Shown here one piece after another: positions 57,301 through 64,000 of a DNA stretch of 64,000 nt. The notes beneath the pieces are model-generated. The model ran no database searches and was not told the DNA's origin. It saw only the letters and a list, made by a program, of their open reading frames with translations. This DNA is from Lachnospiraceae bacterium. GTDB taxonomy: Bacteria > Bacillota > Clostridia > Lachnospirales > Lachnospiraceae. The DNA lies in NCBI GenBank assembly GCA_017412055.1, contig JAFQOW010000039.1, forward strand, positions 1 to 64,000, written 5' to 3'. The position numbers were made by a program, and so were the translations under genes. Within the stretch, counting starts at the first letter, position 1. The number at the start of each line of letters is the position of its first letter.

Positions 57301-60127
57301 GCAATCCAAGACCGTAATAACTTCCAACACATGCCACTAATTGGAATAACCCTTTTTCCCAATCTCTTTTCCAAACATCACAAGATACACAAGTACACTT
57401 TTCTCCATCTCCGTCTAAATACATTTTATTTCTATTCTGAACAAATAGATTATGAATTTTTTGATAGTCTATATCTACACCATTTTTATCTCTAATACTA
57501 TAAACTTCCAACTTTGATGCATTGACTATATAATCTTTTGGCAACAATGCAGCATATTCTCTCCTGCACATACATACATCAACAAAAACATCCCTAATAT
57601 TATCATCACATTTACACGCTTGCTTTTCTTTTAATTTTGCAATTTCTTTCAACACCAGAAGCCAGTCATTACTTCTTTTTTCTGTATAGTTTTCTATTTC
57701 CGAGGCTCCAACTATTGACAAAATCCAATTGTTATACGTTTTTTGATTAACCGGTATACCTGCTGTTTCTAATCTTTCAGCTGTTGCAACAACACCATTT
57801 TTCCACAAATTATAATCTGTTGAAGATTGCATAACAAAATCTGCTTCCCAATCATCAAGTTCTTGTGAAAAAATAATCTGTAGATACCTTTTCCCTTTTT
57901 CACAATAATACTCACTTCCAGACAATGTTGCCATCTGATATACACGGTTCATTGTACATATCTGCGATAGTGATATTGGTTGTCCTTCAAATAAATATTT
58001 AAATATGTCTTTCTCAATTCTCTCAATTAGTAAATCCACATAATCCCAATATTCTTTACTTATCAATCTTTGAAGGCAAGCCAACAACTGTTCATCATTA
58101 ACTAAGCATGTATTATATCTATATAAATACTCTAAAGCTTTTCCCGGACGATTTAATTCAATCTCTGCCATTGCCAAGTCGCCTGCAAAACGTGCAAAAA
58201 TTTCATCATATCTTACCTGTGCTCTTTGCATAAGTAATAACTTATCAATCAATTGAGCAAATGTTCCAACCTCACAACATAGACCTACTACCGTTTGCAT
58301 ATCTTGAAGCATGACTTCCGGTCCACCATTGAATCCACCACATTTATCCATCCAAGTTTGATTGCATAATAAAATACACTGCCCTTTATCTTCTTCATTG
58401 CCTTTTGAAAGATGATACAGCAGCTGTGTTACACCATATTCAAAATTCTGATGACCTAGACAATATGTTGCCATAGCATGATGTATCTCTTCTTCCAAAT
58501 ATTTTGTCTTATCAGATACATATTTTTGAAAGGAACTGTGAAAAAAGCTAATTCTTTCCCCTTGCACCAACAATCCACCCATATTATCCAATGCAACATC
58601 AAAGGCAATCCTTTCATTAGTAGAAACCATTTGTAACAATATTGGCTTTTCTATATTGATTCGGGTCCTTGCCAAATAAGCTACTAATTTTACGCTATTC
58701 TCATTCTGCCTAATATCATTCCATTTATAATCATAATACTTATATATATTGCCTCCATATGCAGGAAAATCATTAACGATAAAATCTATATCATCATTTT
58801 CAGTTAAATTATTCATTGTATCAATAATATAATGAAGATACAATGCATGTCCTTCAGATTTTTCAACAAGCTGATCCACATACTTTTCTGCACCATCCAT
58901 ATTTAGATTATTTAAAAGAAATAATCTAAGGGAAGTAACATCAAATGGCTGGATTTCCAGAATATTTTCCTCCCCAATCGTATTTTGGACAGCTCTAGGA
59001 AGTATGTTCTCATTATTGAGCGTAAATATAAAACTGATTCTAGTTCCCTTATATGCAGTAAAATAGGAACAGAAAATATCAAACAGCCTCATATCATCAT
59101 TTGCGAACTCATCCAGACCATCCACACAAATTAAACCAAATTTATCAATACTCTCAAGATATTGATCCAATTTTTCAAATATACTATTCACGCATTTTAA
59201 TCGTTCTACATAACTATTGTTTTCTGCAATTTCTATTCTTTCAACTAAAAACTGACCTGCAATCATACAAAACCAGTCATAAAGTGCTTCTTCACTTTTT
59301 CGATATACAGAAGGCATCGTATCATCATATTTATTTATATAATATTTACCGATAACCTCCATGTTTTCCCAATTTTCAAGTAAATCTATCCATGTTGTTT
59401 TACCAACTCCATTACATCCCTTTATTACGAACATTTGCGAAGTTTTTTTAGCACTTATTTGAGTAGACACTGCTTTTTCCAAATAGCGTCTTGATATAAA
59501 ATAGTTTGCCTTAATATCCACTGCAACATTAGCAACATATTTCTTTTCGTTTTCAGATTTTATATCTAAAGCAGGCGTCAATGTTGCAAGATTTTTACTA
59601 AACTCTACCATTCTAAGTTGGTCATTATTTTGGTACACACAAATTCCAGTTGCCACATCCTCTATAATTACTGGTGCACCAGAAAAACTTTGATAATTAT
59701 GTAATTTTCCTCGTTCAACTTCAAGAACCCCTGTATATACAGTATCCGTGCATCCGTCGTGTGTATTTAAAATCGTTCCACTTATTAATGCCATATTGCC
59801 TTGGTTTTCTCCCGGATAGCCATATGAAAAAAACTTACTGTTTACAGCGATGCTTTTAAATGAAAGTTTTATTTCAGATAGAACTAAATCATTTTGTTCT
59901 TCATTAATTAACATAATACAAATATCATTTTCTGGTTGTATTTCCTGTAATTTACAATCATATATGTATTGATTTTTATCATTCTCCATAAAACACGCTT
60001 GCACATCAAAAAATCCCTCTACTACATGTGCAGCCGTAATAATTCTCCCTTGACCTATATAAAATCCTGTTCCTTTTATCTGATTCTGGCATATAATTTG
60101 GCAAATACTCTTTTTGATATCTATCAC
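54350..60127 (-). CDS. trypsin-like protease-STAND NTPase fusion (AVAST/Avs-like)
   Basis: A 1925-residue protein. Residues 1-185 form a trypsin-like serine protease with His34 (ITAAHVVE), Asp68 (ENDICIM) and Ser149 (SFSGAPV). A NACHT/STAND NTPase follows: P-loop GCNGVGKTT at 237-245 and Walker B LICVDGLDEF at 332-341, whose GLDEF form is typical of NACHT. From about 430 to the C-terminus it is mostly helical, tetratricopeptide-like in places, without a recognised enzyme; this is the expected sensor. The architecture matches antiviral STAND (Avs) proteins, which sense conserved phage proteins and then activate the effector, here proteolysis. The MBL gene ends 13 nt upstream, as in AVAST loci with MBL and protease components. 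Confidence 0.85.
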   Translation of the reverse strand: MIDIKKSICQIICQNQIKGTGFYIGQGRIITAAHVVEGFFDVQACFMENDKNQYIYDCKLQEIQPENDICIMLINEEQNDLVLSEIKLSFKSIAVNSKFFSYGYPGENQGNMALISGTILNTHDGCTDTVYTGVLEVERGKLHNYQSFSGAPVIIEDVATGICVYQNNDQLRMVEFSKNLATLTPALDIKSENEKKYVANVAVDIKANYFISRRYLEKAVSTQISAKKTSQMFVIKGCNGVGKTTWIDLLENWENMEVIGKYYINKYDDTMPSVYRKSEEALYDWFCMIAGQFLVERIEIAENNSYVERLKCVNSIFEKLDQYLESIDKFGLICVDGLDEFANDDMRLFDIFCSYFTAYKGTRISFIFTLNNENILPRAVQNTIGEENILEIQPFDVTSLRLFLLNNLNMDGAEKYVDQLVEKSEGHALYLHYIIDTMNNLTENDDIDFIVNDFPAYGGNIYKYYDYKWNDIRQNENSVKLVAYLARTRINIEKPILLQMVSTNERIAFDVALDNMGGLLVQGERISFFHSSFQKYVSDKTKYLEEEIHHAMATYCLGHQNFEYGVTQLLYHLSKGNEEDKGQCILLCNQTWMDKCGGFNGGPEVMLQDMQTVVGLCCEVGTFAQLIDKLLLMQRAQVRYDEIFARFAGDLAMAEIELNRPGKALEYLYRYNTCLVNDEQLLACLQRLISKEYWDYVDLLIERIEKDIFKYLFEGQPISLSQICTMNRVYQMATLSGSEYYCEKGKRYLQIIFSQELDDWEADFVMQSSTDYNLWKNGVVATAERLETAGIPVNQKTYNNWILSIVGASEIENYTEKRSNDWLLVLKEIAKLKEKQACKCDDNIRDVFVDVCMCRREYAALLPKDYIVNASKLEVYSIRDKNGVDIDYQKIHNLFVQNRNKMYLDGDGEKCTCVSCDVWKRDWEKGLFQLVACVGSYYGLGLLRIKKEDVEEFKRILERSLFSFDERTNFEHAYHIPEKVMEYIFSKISLYFFVLYPEETEWFLDFVKTKSQDQFGVYYEGYFRIMIGIISVYQQQQGGDDIIEILKISFADIISKVANRYERTNLLLQMVKYFVRSGCEDLAENAYKEMLKGSMGPLWYKEAQYSLLEQSIENMQKDDIDEQIIKQSMTILDAASGGMTFERYIRTTKEALIEIIWQKGKYRLALDCMNVQLLPKEWQAMAMSSYEPVDQKHNLVGNYRVANCIFPQRMMYSILNDNNIPDDFRWAFSEIFMLVERRNFHHYIKIQADILAMGGGQKKNYYDRIVNVLVCDASQYYCKDLLALYEKYLSNDEYEVVVELLEEYTGQIHIEEKSGVKIDETSIELNESAIESDEKDELYLPGTWGKRGAIKQAEQIWNEIQKEEKKQNISKIKELCKEIIKIEEDNGWAIWNHGADKYADMSIKKLSQLAENTNEFLNEIKDLIKAPKYSARWQEVEKLLDVSADMLTKDEKQKSHTAIVKHYKEMMNIPESLFGRYNELRDDEMSVIEAVFEMLLNYMIYPQHYISQKSIEMFSWIMEKNDSLIPLLIKYCQSDNLEIAEICSCYCLKLAERLSQPLRKELERTENLDIIICQIPWMIVRGNLYLVLKQYTIRSSKLKSCFDKVSGIFFKEQDKCDMEEAVDIKNKINEINHQYHCMEDSQFQNICNAIKWDKKLYDEFNQDLFNQYVEVICAGFHDSSLKIILWRNKWYELMNSLQFDYMNQNNVCDNLNALRRVNWTFPLPNAKNTFAKRKFYDIKKLLLTSDSTILNAILGGKEMVLAYQGVKLEKDNIEMASIRSFLVSKQLSEKEMVMEVVQCIGTCGISDYPYKSDNMNNCNVNEITSSCYPGSMIGYNFSGKMFNLAILNKAAISTNAVEEGTFIGDREWEKEQSGRPDFYCAYGSIEKSGIPKNPKQKVLVYIEYQCNTIEKRLLVDIDKHAVFFM

Positions 60128-60140
60128 GGCATCATTCCTC

Positions 60141-61385
60141 CTATATTTCTATCACTTTATCCTTTACATCAATAAATTCAAAATCAAAGTCCGAATGTAT
60201 ATTTTTTTTGTCAAAACATTCAACAGTCTGATTCCTATTAACAATATATATTTTTTTACTTTCTACCAAATCGTTCATCAATATCATTGCAATTGTTTCC
60301 ATAGACGGTCTCATTTTTGTTTCTCCTGCCGAAATAAGATATGAATCAGAAAAATATTGTTTCAGAAAACGCATTGATATATTCCGTTTGCTACCATGAT
60401 GAGGTAATTTAATCAAATTCATTTTTACAGGTGTATCTCCATATATCTGTTCTAAATTCTTTCTACACACTTCAATATTGGCGTCCCCCAAAAACAGTAT
60501 TTTCTTACTTCCACTAACAAGCACAAACGCAATTGATTCCATGTTTTCATCAGTATAATCGTAAGAATACCTTCCTTCAGCCATCTGCAAAATTTTTTCC
60601 TTTGTTAACACATCCGCCGATACCATTCCTTGTATGGTTTCGTAATCTTCATTATTTATTATCCATTGAAATGCTTCAAATGCATTACGGATATGCAAAT
60701 TATCAATATCAGGAAATTTATTGTAAATTTTTTTCATATATAATTCCCATTTTTTATTCATTCGGCGTAACTGTTCTCGATTTGGAGAAATAAATTGAAT
60801 ATAGCTTCGGTTACCAATATCGATTTTCATCTGTGAATCTGCAACAACTGCATGTAATTCGTTTTCGTTCCATGCATTCCAATTATAATTGCCTTGAATT
60901 AATAATTTAGAAATACATAATTCTTCATTTAAAGTTATCCGCTTCTCTGTTACATTTCTTCCTAATACAGCCTGTCCCTGAGCAATAATTCCTTGATATA
61001 TTCTATTTTCTTTAATTGTACACTCTTTTTTTTCATGCGACTCTAAGTTTAACCCCAAATAACCATTATAGATTACATTTGAAATTTCTATTATATGTGC
61101 ATCATCAGAACTTCCATTATCTAATAAAAGCGGTATTGCTCCCCCAATATGATCACTATGTATGTGAGTTAAAATTAGATAATCAATTTTCTTTTGTTGT
61201 TCTGCCATACGAAGTAAATATGGTTTAACATAATTCCGATATGTTTCACTACTACCACAATCAATCAATAAATTCACTTCTTTTTCAGGCTCATATATTG
61301 TTACCAAAAAACAATCCCCATCATATGCTTGAAAAGTATGAATCTCAATATTAGCCCTACTATCCATTTGCATACCCCTGTTCAT
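60141..61385 (-). CDS. ComEC-like metallo-beta-lactamase-fold hydrolase
   Basis: A 414-residue soluble MBL-fold protein. The zinc motif THIHSDHIGG (73-82) gives H74, H76, D78, H79; further ligands are in LFLGDAN (about 316-322) and KLPHHGSKRN (about 339-348). This resembles the ComEC/Rec2 C-terminal hydrolase domain standing alone. MBL-fold proteins of this type accompany protease-STAND genes in AVAST-type loci; the substrate is unknown (a nuclease or phosphodiesterase role is plausible). The start at 61385 follows AAAGGA; the stop is 13 nt before the STAND gene. Confidence 0.85.
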   Translation of the reverse strand: MNRGMQMDSRANIEIHTFQAYDGDCFLVTIYEPEKEVNLLIDCGSSETYRNYVKPYLLRMAEQQKKIDYLILTHIHSDHIGGAIPLLLDNGSSDDAHIIEISNVIYNGYLGLNLESHEKKECTIKENRIYQGIIAQGQAVLGRNVTEKRITLNEELCISKLLIQGNYNWNAWNENELHAVVADSQMKIDIGNRSYIQFISPNREQLRRMNKKWELYMKKIYNKFPDIDNLHIRNAFEAFQWIINNEDYETIQGMVSADVLTKEKILQMAEGRYSYDYTDENMESIAFVLVSGSKKILFLGDANIEVCRKNLEQIYGDTPVKMNLIKLPHHGSKRNISMRFLKQYFSDSYLISAGETKMRPSMETIAMILMNDLVESKKIYIVNRNQTVECFDKKNIHSDFDFEFIDVKDKVIEI

Positions 61386-61473
61386 ATCCTTTCCTTTAAG
61401 AGTTCTTCTATCAAATCTTTTTTGTCTACATCTAAAAGCAACTAATACTTACTACCTACTATCCACAATCCTA

Positions 61474-62502
61474 TTACTTATCAGCTAGCACAAGTGAAAA
61501 ATTATAATCTGCAATCACAAAAACACATGTATTCAATACCCATATGTAACCATTCTGCTCATCTCTACTAGCTTCATTTTGTATTTGTAAAATCTTATCC
61601 AAATCCAACTGTTCAAAACATTTTTTATATTCGTTGCTAGATATTGGATATATGCCATTTTGTATCTTATTAGCCTTGCAGATGTTGTGAATAACAATCT
61701 GATTTATCATTTCTCTCATATAAATCCAATATGAATGTCTTTCATTTATATAACCAAGCTTAGATATTAAATCCTTAAACTGATGCTTTGCAGTATTTAT
61801 GTGCTTTTGCTCAATAATATTTTTCAACTTACTTTCAATATTATCTATTAAATTATTGGTATTTGAAATAGATAATAATTCATCTACACATTTACTACAT
61901 GCAATATCATCCATTACACTAAAACGTTCCGTAAGTATTTCTCGCATCTTACGAACTAAATCAACACTTTTAGCCACAACAGTATCTTTTACTTTATTCT
62001 TATACTGCACTCCCGGTTGTAATGTTACTGAAATCTGTCTATTTTCATACTCGTTATCCGGAATTTGTTCCAAGTGCTGATAGGATTCAATCATAGGATA
62101 ATTAATATATAACCTACCAACATCCGCTGAATCTGTAAAATATTTCTGCATTTTCAATATTTTATCTTCATCAAAATTCGGGTCATGATGTTCATAATCA
62201 AAAACCAAAATAATATTAGTAAAGTCATTTTTATACTGAATATTATCCCTGTTTTTCTTCTTGCTTATTACATAAGGTAAATCTACATCCTGTTCATCCC
62301 AATCCACATCATACTCTTTAACAATATCTTCATACAGCATATAAATATTGGTTCCATAAATCCATACATCTTCCATATCTATACTAATTTCTGGAAAGCA
62401 TTTAAAAATCAATCCGAATAATTCATTTTTCTCATGATTTCCTTCTACTATAAGCAGATTCTTCCTTCTTTTTCGTGCTTCTTTCCAATTCTCATTATTC
62501 AT
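61474..62502 (-). CDS. TOPRIM/RloB-like protein, partner of the AAA ATPase
   Basis: A 342-residue protein beginning with a basic helix and NLLIVEGNHEK, whose Glu20-Gly21 fits TOPRIM motif 1; VFDYEHHDPNFD (101-112) supplies the DxE/D motif (Asp102, Glu104). This is the pattern of OLD/RloB-type nucleases. The rest is helical with LYINYPMIESYQHL. The ATG at 62502 overlaps the ATPase stop by 8 nt (ATGAATAA), with GGAGA upstream, so production is coupled. The pair resembles RloAB, AbiL and PARIS-like two-gene systems; which one fits best is not certain. Confidence 0.7.
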   Translation of the reverse strand: MNNENWKEARKRRKNLLIVEGNHEKNELFGLIFKCFPEISIDMEDVWIYGTNIYMLYEDIVKEYDVDWDEQDVDLPYVISKKKNRDNIQYKNDFTNIILVFDYEHHDPNFDEDKILKMQKYFTDSADVGRLYINYPMIESYQHLEQIPDNEYENRQISVTLQPGVQYKNKVKDTVVAKSVDLVRKMREILTERFSVMDDIACSKCVDELLSISNTNNLIDNIESKLKNIIEQKHINTAKHQFKDLISKLGYINERHSYWIYMREMINQIVIHNICKANKIQNGIYPISSNEYKKCFEQLDLDKILQIQNEASRDEQNGYIWVLNTCVFVIADYNFSLVLADK

Positions 62503-63649
62503 AGGCTTCAAACTCTCCACTTATATACATTTTCTCCAAATTATGCCCTTCTCGTAATTCCCTTGTTGTTGCATCACATAAAGCTGTCAATTTCCCACTC
62601 CTTGATAACACAAATAAACAATCAGGTCTCATTAACCTATTTGTCATAAGATTTGTATTATGTGTAGTTAATATTATTTGGCAGTTTGGAAGCATTTGCT
62701 TAAAGTATTTCACAAGATTTTCTGCCATCTCATAATGATAGAATGCATCGAATTCATCTAAATACATTAAAGATGTATTCTTAGCCGCAATAATCAGTCT
62801 GCGATATACATTCATTAAAGCCACCGTTCCACTTGATGCATTCTCATAAAATGGAATTAATTTATTATGTTTAAAATACAATTCATTCTGTCCATCTGGC
62901 AATTTTTTCAGCACAAGTTCACACTCTACTCCCATGAAATTTAAAAACTCTTCAAACTTCTTCAATTCTTCTTCATCTTCTAAAGACTCAAAAAATCTAT
63001 CATAAGCCCTTCTTAATCTAATTCCTAATCCACCACTCACAGTCATCATAAACATATTTTTTACATAATCAGCTAATTTAAGAAGTAACGAACCCTTTTT
63101 TATGGCTACATTAAAGATTATCCAACGCAAAAAAGGAATCTGCTGTCCACTATATTCTTCGTTATCATCCTCTGAACCTATTGTCTGTATAAAGCGGTCA
63201 AGTGTGGTATTCTCTATCCCTAAATAAACGTTATTGCAATTCATTGAAAAATTGTCCTTATAATAACATGAAAAAATCTCCATTCCATTTATACTCAACT
63301 CTTCTTCCTCCAGCTCTGTCTCGGATATTCTTTTATATCTATATACAACCTCATCCTCCCCAAATTTAAATGTATACACAAATAATGCGTTTTCTTCTTC
63401 TGAATCGGCATTCAAAAATATGCCTCCTTCTGACATTATCTTATAACCATACAATGTAAAACCAATGTTAATAAGTGCTTTTCCTAAATTAGTTTTTCCT
63501 GTAGAATTTCTTCCATATATGAGCACCTTACTAATTGTATTATCAGTAATACAATCTGTACCAAACTGGTATCCACCGACTTTACCAAAATCAATTACAA
63601 TATTATCTTTAAAATTCTTATAATTTTTTAATTCAAACTTTCTAAGCAT
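62495..63649 (-). CDS. ABC-type AAA ATPase (AAA15/RloA-like)
   Basis: A 384-residue SMC/OLD-like ATPase. N-terminal FELKNYKNFKD is typical; Walker A GRNSTGKT is at 46-53, the ABC signature ASSGT at 271-275, Walker B MYLDEFD at 295-301 and the H-loop His330 in TTHNTN. The region between is the variable insert. No nuclease domain is fused, the TOPRIM-like partner being encoded separately just downstream. It is the first gene of the cluster, with promoter and inverted repeat upstream. Such pairs act in abortive phage defence. Confidence 0.85.
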   Translation of the reverse strand: MLRKFELKNYKNFKDNIVIDFGKVGGYQFGTDCITDNTISKVLIYGRNSTGKTNLGKALINIGFTLYGYKIMSEGGIFLNADSEEENALFVYTFKFGEDEVVYRYKRISETELEEEELSINGMEIFSCYYKDNFSMNCNNVYLGIENTTLDRFIQTIGSEDDNEEYSGQQIPFLRWIIFNVAIKKGSLLLKLADYVKNMFMMTVSGGLGIRLRRAYDRFFESLEDEEELKKFEEFLNFMGVECELVLKKLPDGQNELYFKHNKLIPFYENASSGTVALMNVYRRLIIAAKNTSLMYLDEFDAFYHYEMAENLVKYFKQMLPNCQIILTTHNTNLMTNRLMRPDCLFVLSRSGKLTALCDATTRELREGHNLEKMYISGEFEAYE

Positions 63650-63691
63650 ATCTCATACCACCTTTTCTGTTTAAACCTTACTTTTTACTAT

Positions 63692-63720
63692 AGTATAACC
63701 TATTAATCAACAAATCGCAA
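63692..63720 (-). promoter_or_regulatory. sigma-A promoter of the defence cluster
   Basis: TTGCGA (63715-63720) and TATACT (63692-63697) are 17 nt apart on the minus strand, about 45-70 nt before the AAA ATPase start. Confidence 0.65.
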
Positions 63721-63721
63721 T

Positions 63722-63750
63722 AATCTTCCGTAATTTTTTTACGGAAGATT
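63722..63750. promoter_or_regulatory. perfect 12-bp inverted repeat next to the cluster promoter
   Basis: AATCTTCCGTAA (63722-63733) and TTACGGAAGATT (63739-63750) flank TTTTT. It begins 1 nt upstream of the -35 of the cluster promoter. It could be an operator, or a terminator of the recombinase remnant; no strong T-run follows on the minus strand, which favours an operator. Confidence 0.55.
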
Positions 63751-63784
63751 ACTGCCTTTAATAATATTCGCATACTAAACTATA

Positions 63785-64000
63785 TTATTCTTCCTTCACC
63801 GCCCTTCCAAATTTCTCCACCACCTCCTTATACTTCGCCTCAGTTACATACGTATAAATATCTATCGTAGTACTGTAATGCTAATGCCCATAATAGCTTG
63901 AACAACCTTTGGATTCATATCATTTTCAAAACATCTACTAGCAAAGCTATGTCTAATAGCGTGAGGGTACACCGATTCAAACATTTTCGGCTCTCTCCCC
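63785..64000 (-). pseudogene. tyrosine recombinase (integrase) C-terminal remnant, frameshifted
   Basis: Entering from the right edge, the minus-strand frame reads YPHAIRHSFASRCFENDMNP and KVVQAIMG, the R-x-x-H region of phage-type integrases. It then shifts frame near 63878-63890 (a stop appears) and continues as HYSTTIDIYTYVTEAKYKEV, containing the tyrosine nucleophile, to a stop at 63785. The gene is therefore interrupted, unless this is a sequencing error. It is partial because it continues beyond the window. Confidence 0.75.

Overview
The window looks like a chromosomal segment of a low-GC anaerobic Firmicute of the family Lachnospiraceae (Agathobacter/Roseburia/Lachnospira-like; the genus is an inference). 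The reasons are a Gram-positive PolC, a perfect CIRCE operator, the GGGtGRT/NifU-like gene pair, a bactofilin, DUF5721, a stand-alone eutH and the A+T-rich composition. Almost every gene is on the minus strand. No rRNA, tRNA or CRISPR array was seen.

Layout. 0-2 kb: leuCD with a terminator, and a strongly structured repeat-like element at the left edge. 2-5 kb: an ECF sigma factor with a membrane-anchored beta-propeller protein. 5-7 kb: ilvN-ilvC. 7-14 kb: chemoreceptor, mntP plus a Ca/Na exchanger, an EF-G-like GTPase with a degenerate G4 motif, flotillin. 14-18 kb: amino-sugar genes (glmM, nagB, a left-handed beta-helix transferase), a lipoprotein and a YitT-family protein coupled to a tiny ORF. 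19-21 kb: an AbiE-like regulator/nucleotidyltransferase pair beside a decayed epimerase gene. 22-29 kb: GGGtGRT/NifU-like pair, eutH, an HTH protein, small membrane proteins, an ABC-F ATPase, DUF5721. 29-33 kb: a PD-(D/E)XK-like protein preceded by an array of about nine 64-bp hairpin repeats, then CIRCE-controlled htpG. 33-47 kb: a core block with uppS-cdsA-dxr-rseP-ispG-polC and a C39 peptidase, preceded by pyrH-frr and by a polysaccharide deacetylase and bactofilin. 47-50 kb: the queuosine-precursor operon queD-queE-folE-queC-queF behind a leader resembling a preQ1 riboswitch with a terminator. 50-54 kb: an AI-2E-family transporter and an EAL-domain c-di-GMP protein.

54-64 kb is the accessory part and the likely prize. 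It is a five-gene minus-strand cluster: an ABC-type AAA ATPase overlapping a TOPRIM/RloB-like protein, a ComEC-like metallo-beta-lactamase protein, a 1925-residue protein joining a trypsin-like protease to a STAND/NACHT NTPase and a long helical sensor, and an 87-residue unknown protein. It has its own promoter with a perfect 12-bp inverted repeat, ends at a terminator, and sits beside a frameshifted tyrosine recombinase. The architecture combines an OLD/RloAB-like module with an AVAST (Avs)-like protease-STAND module and is most likely anti-phage defence.

Working together: the core genes serve branched-chain amino acid synthesis, isoprenoid/phospholipid/cell-wall supply, replication, tRNA modification and stress response. 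The accessory genes (AbiE-like pair, protease-STAND island, possibly the PD-(D/E)XK gene with its hairpin array) suggest phage or mobile-element conflict.
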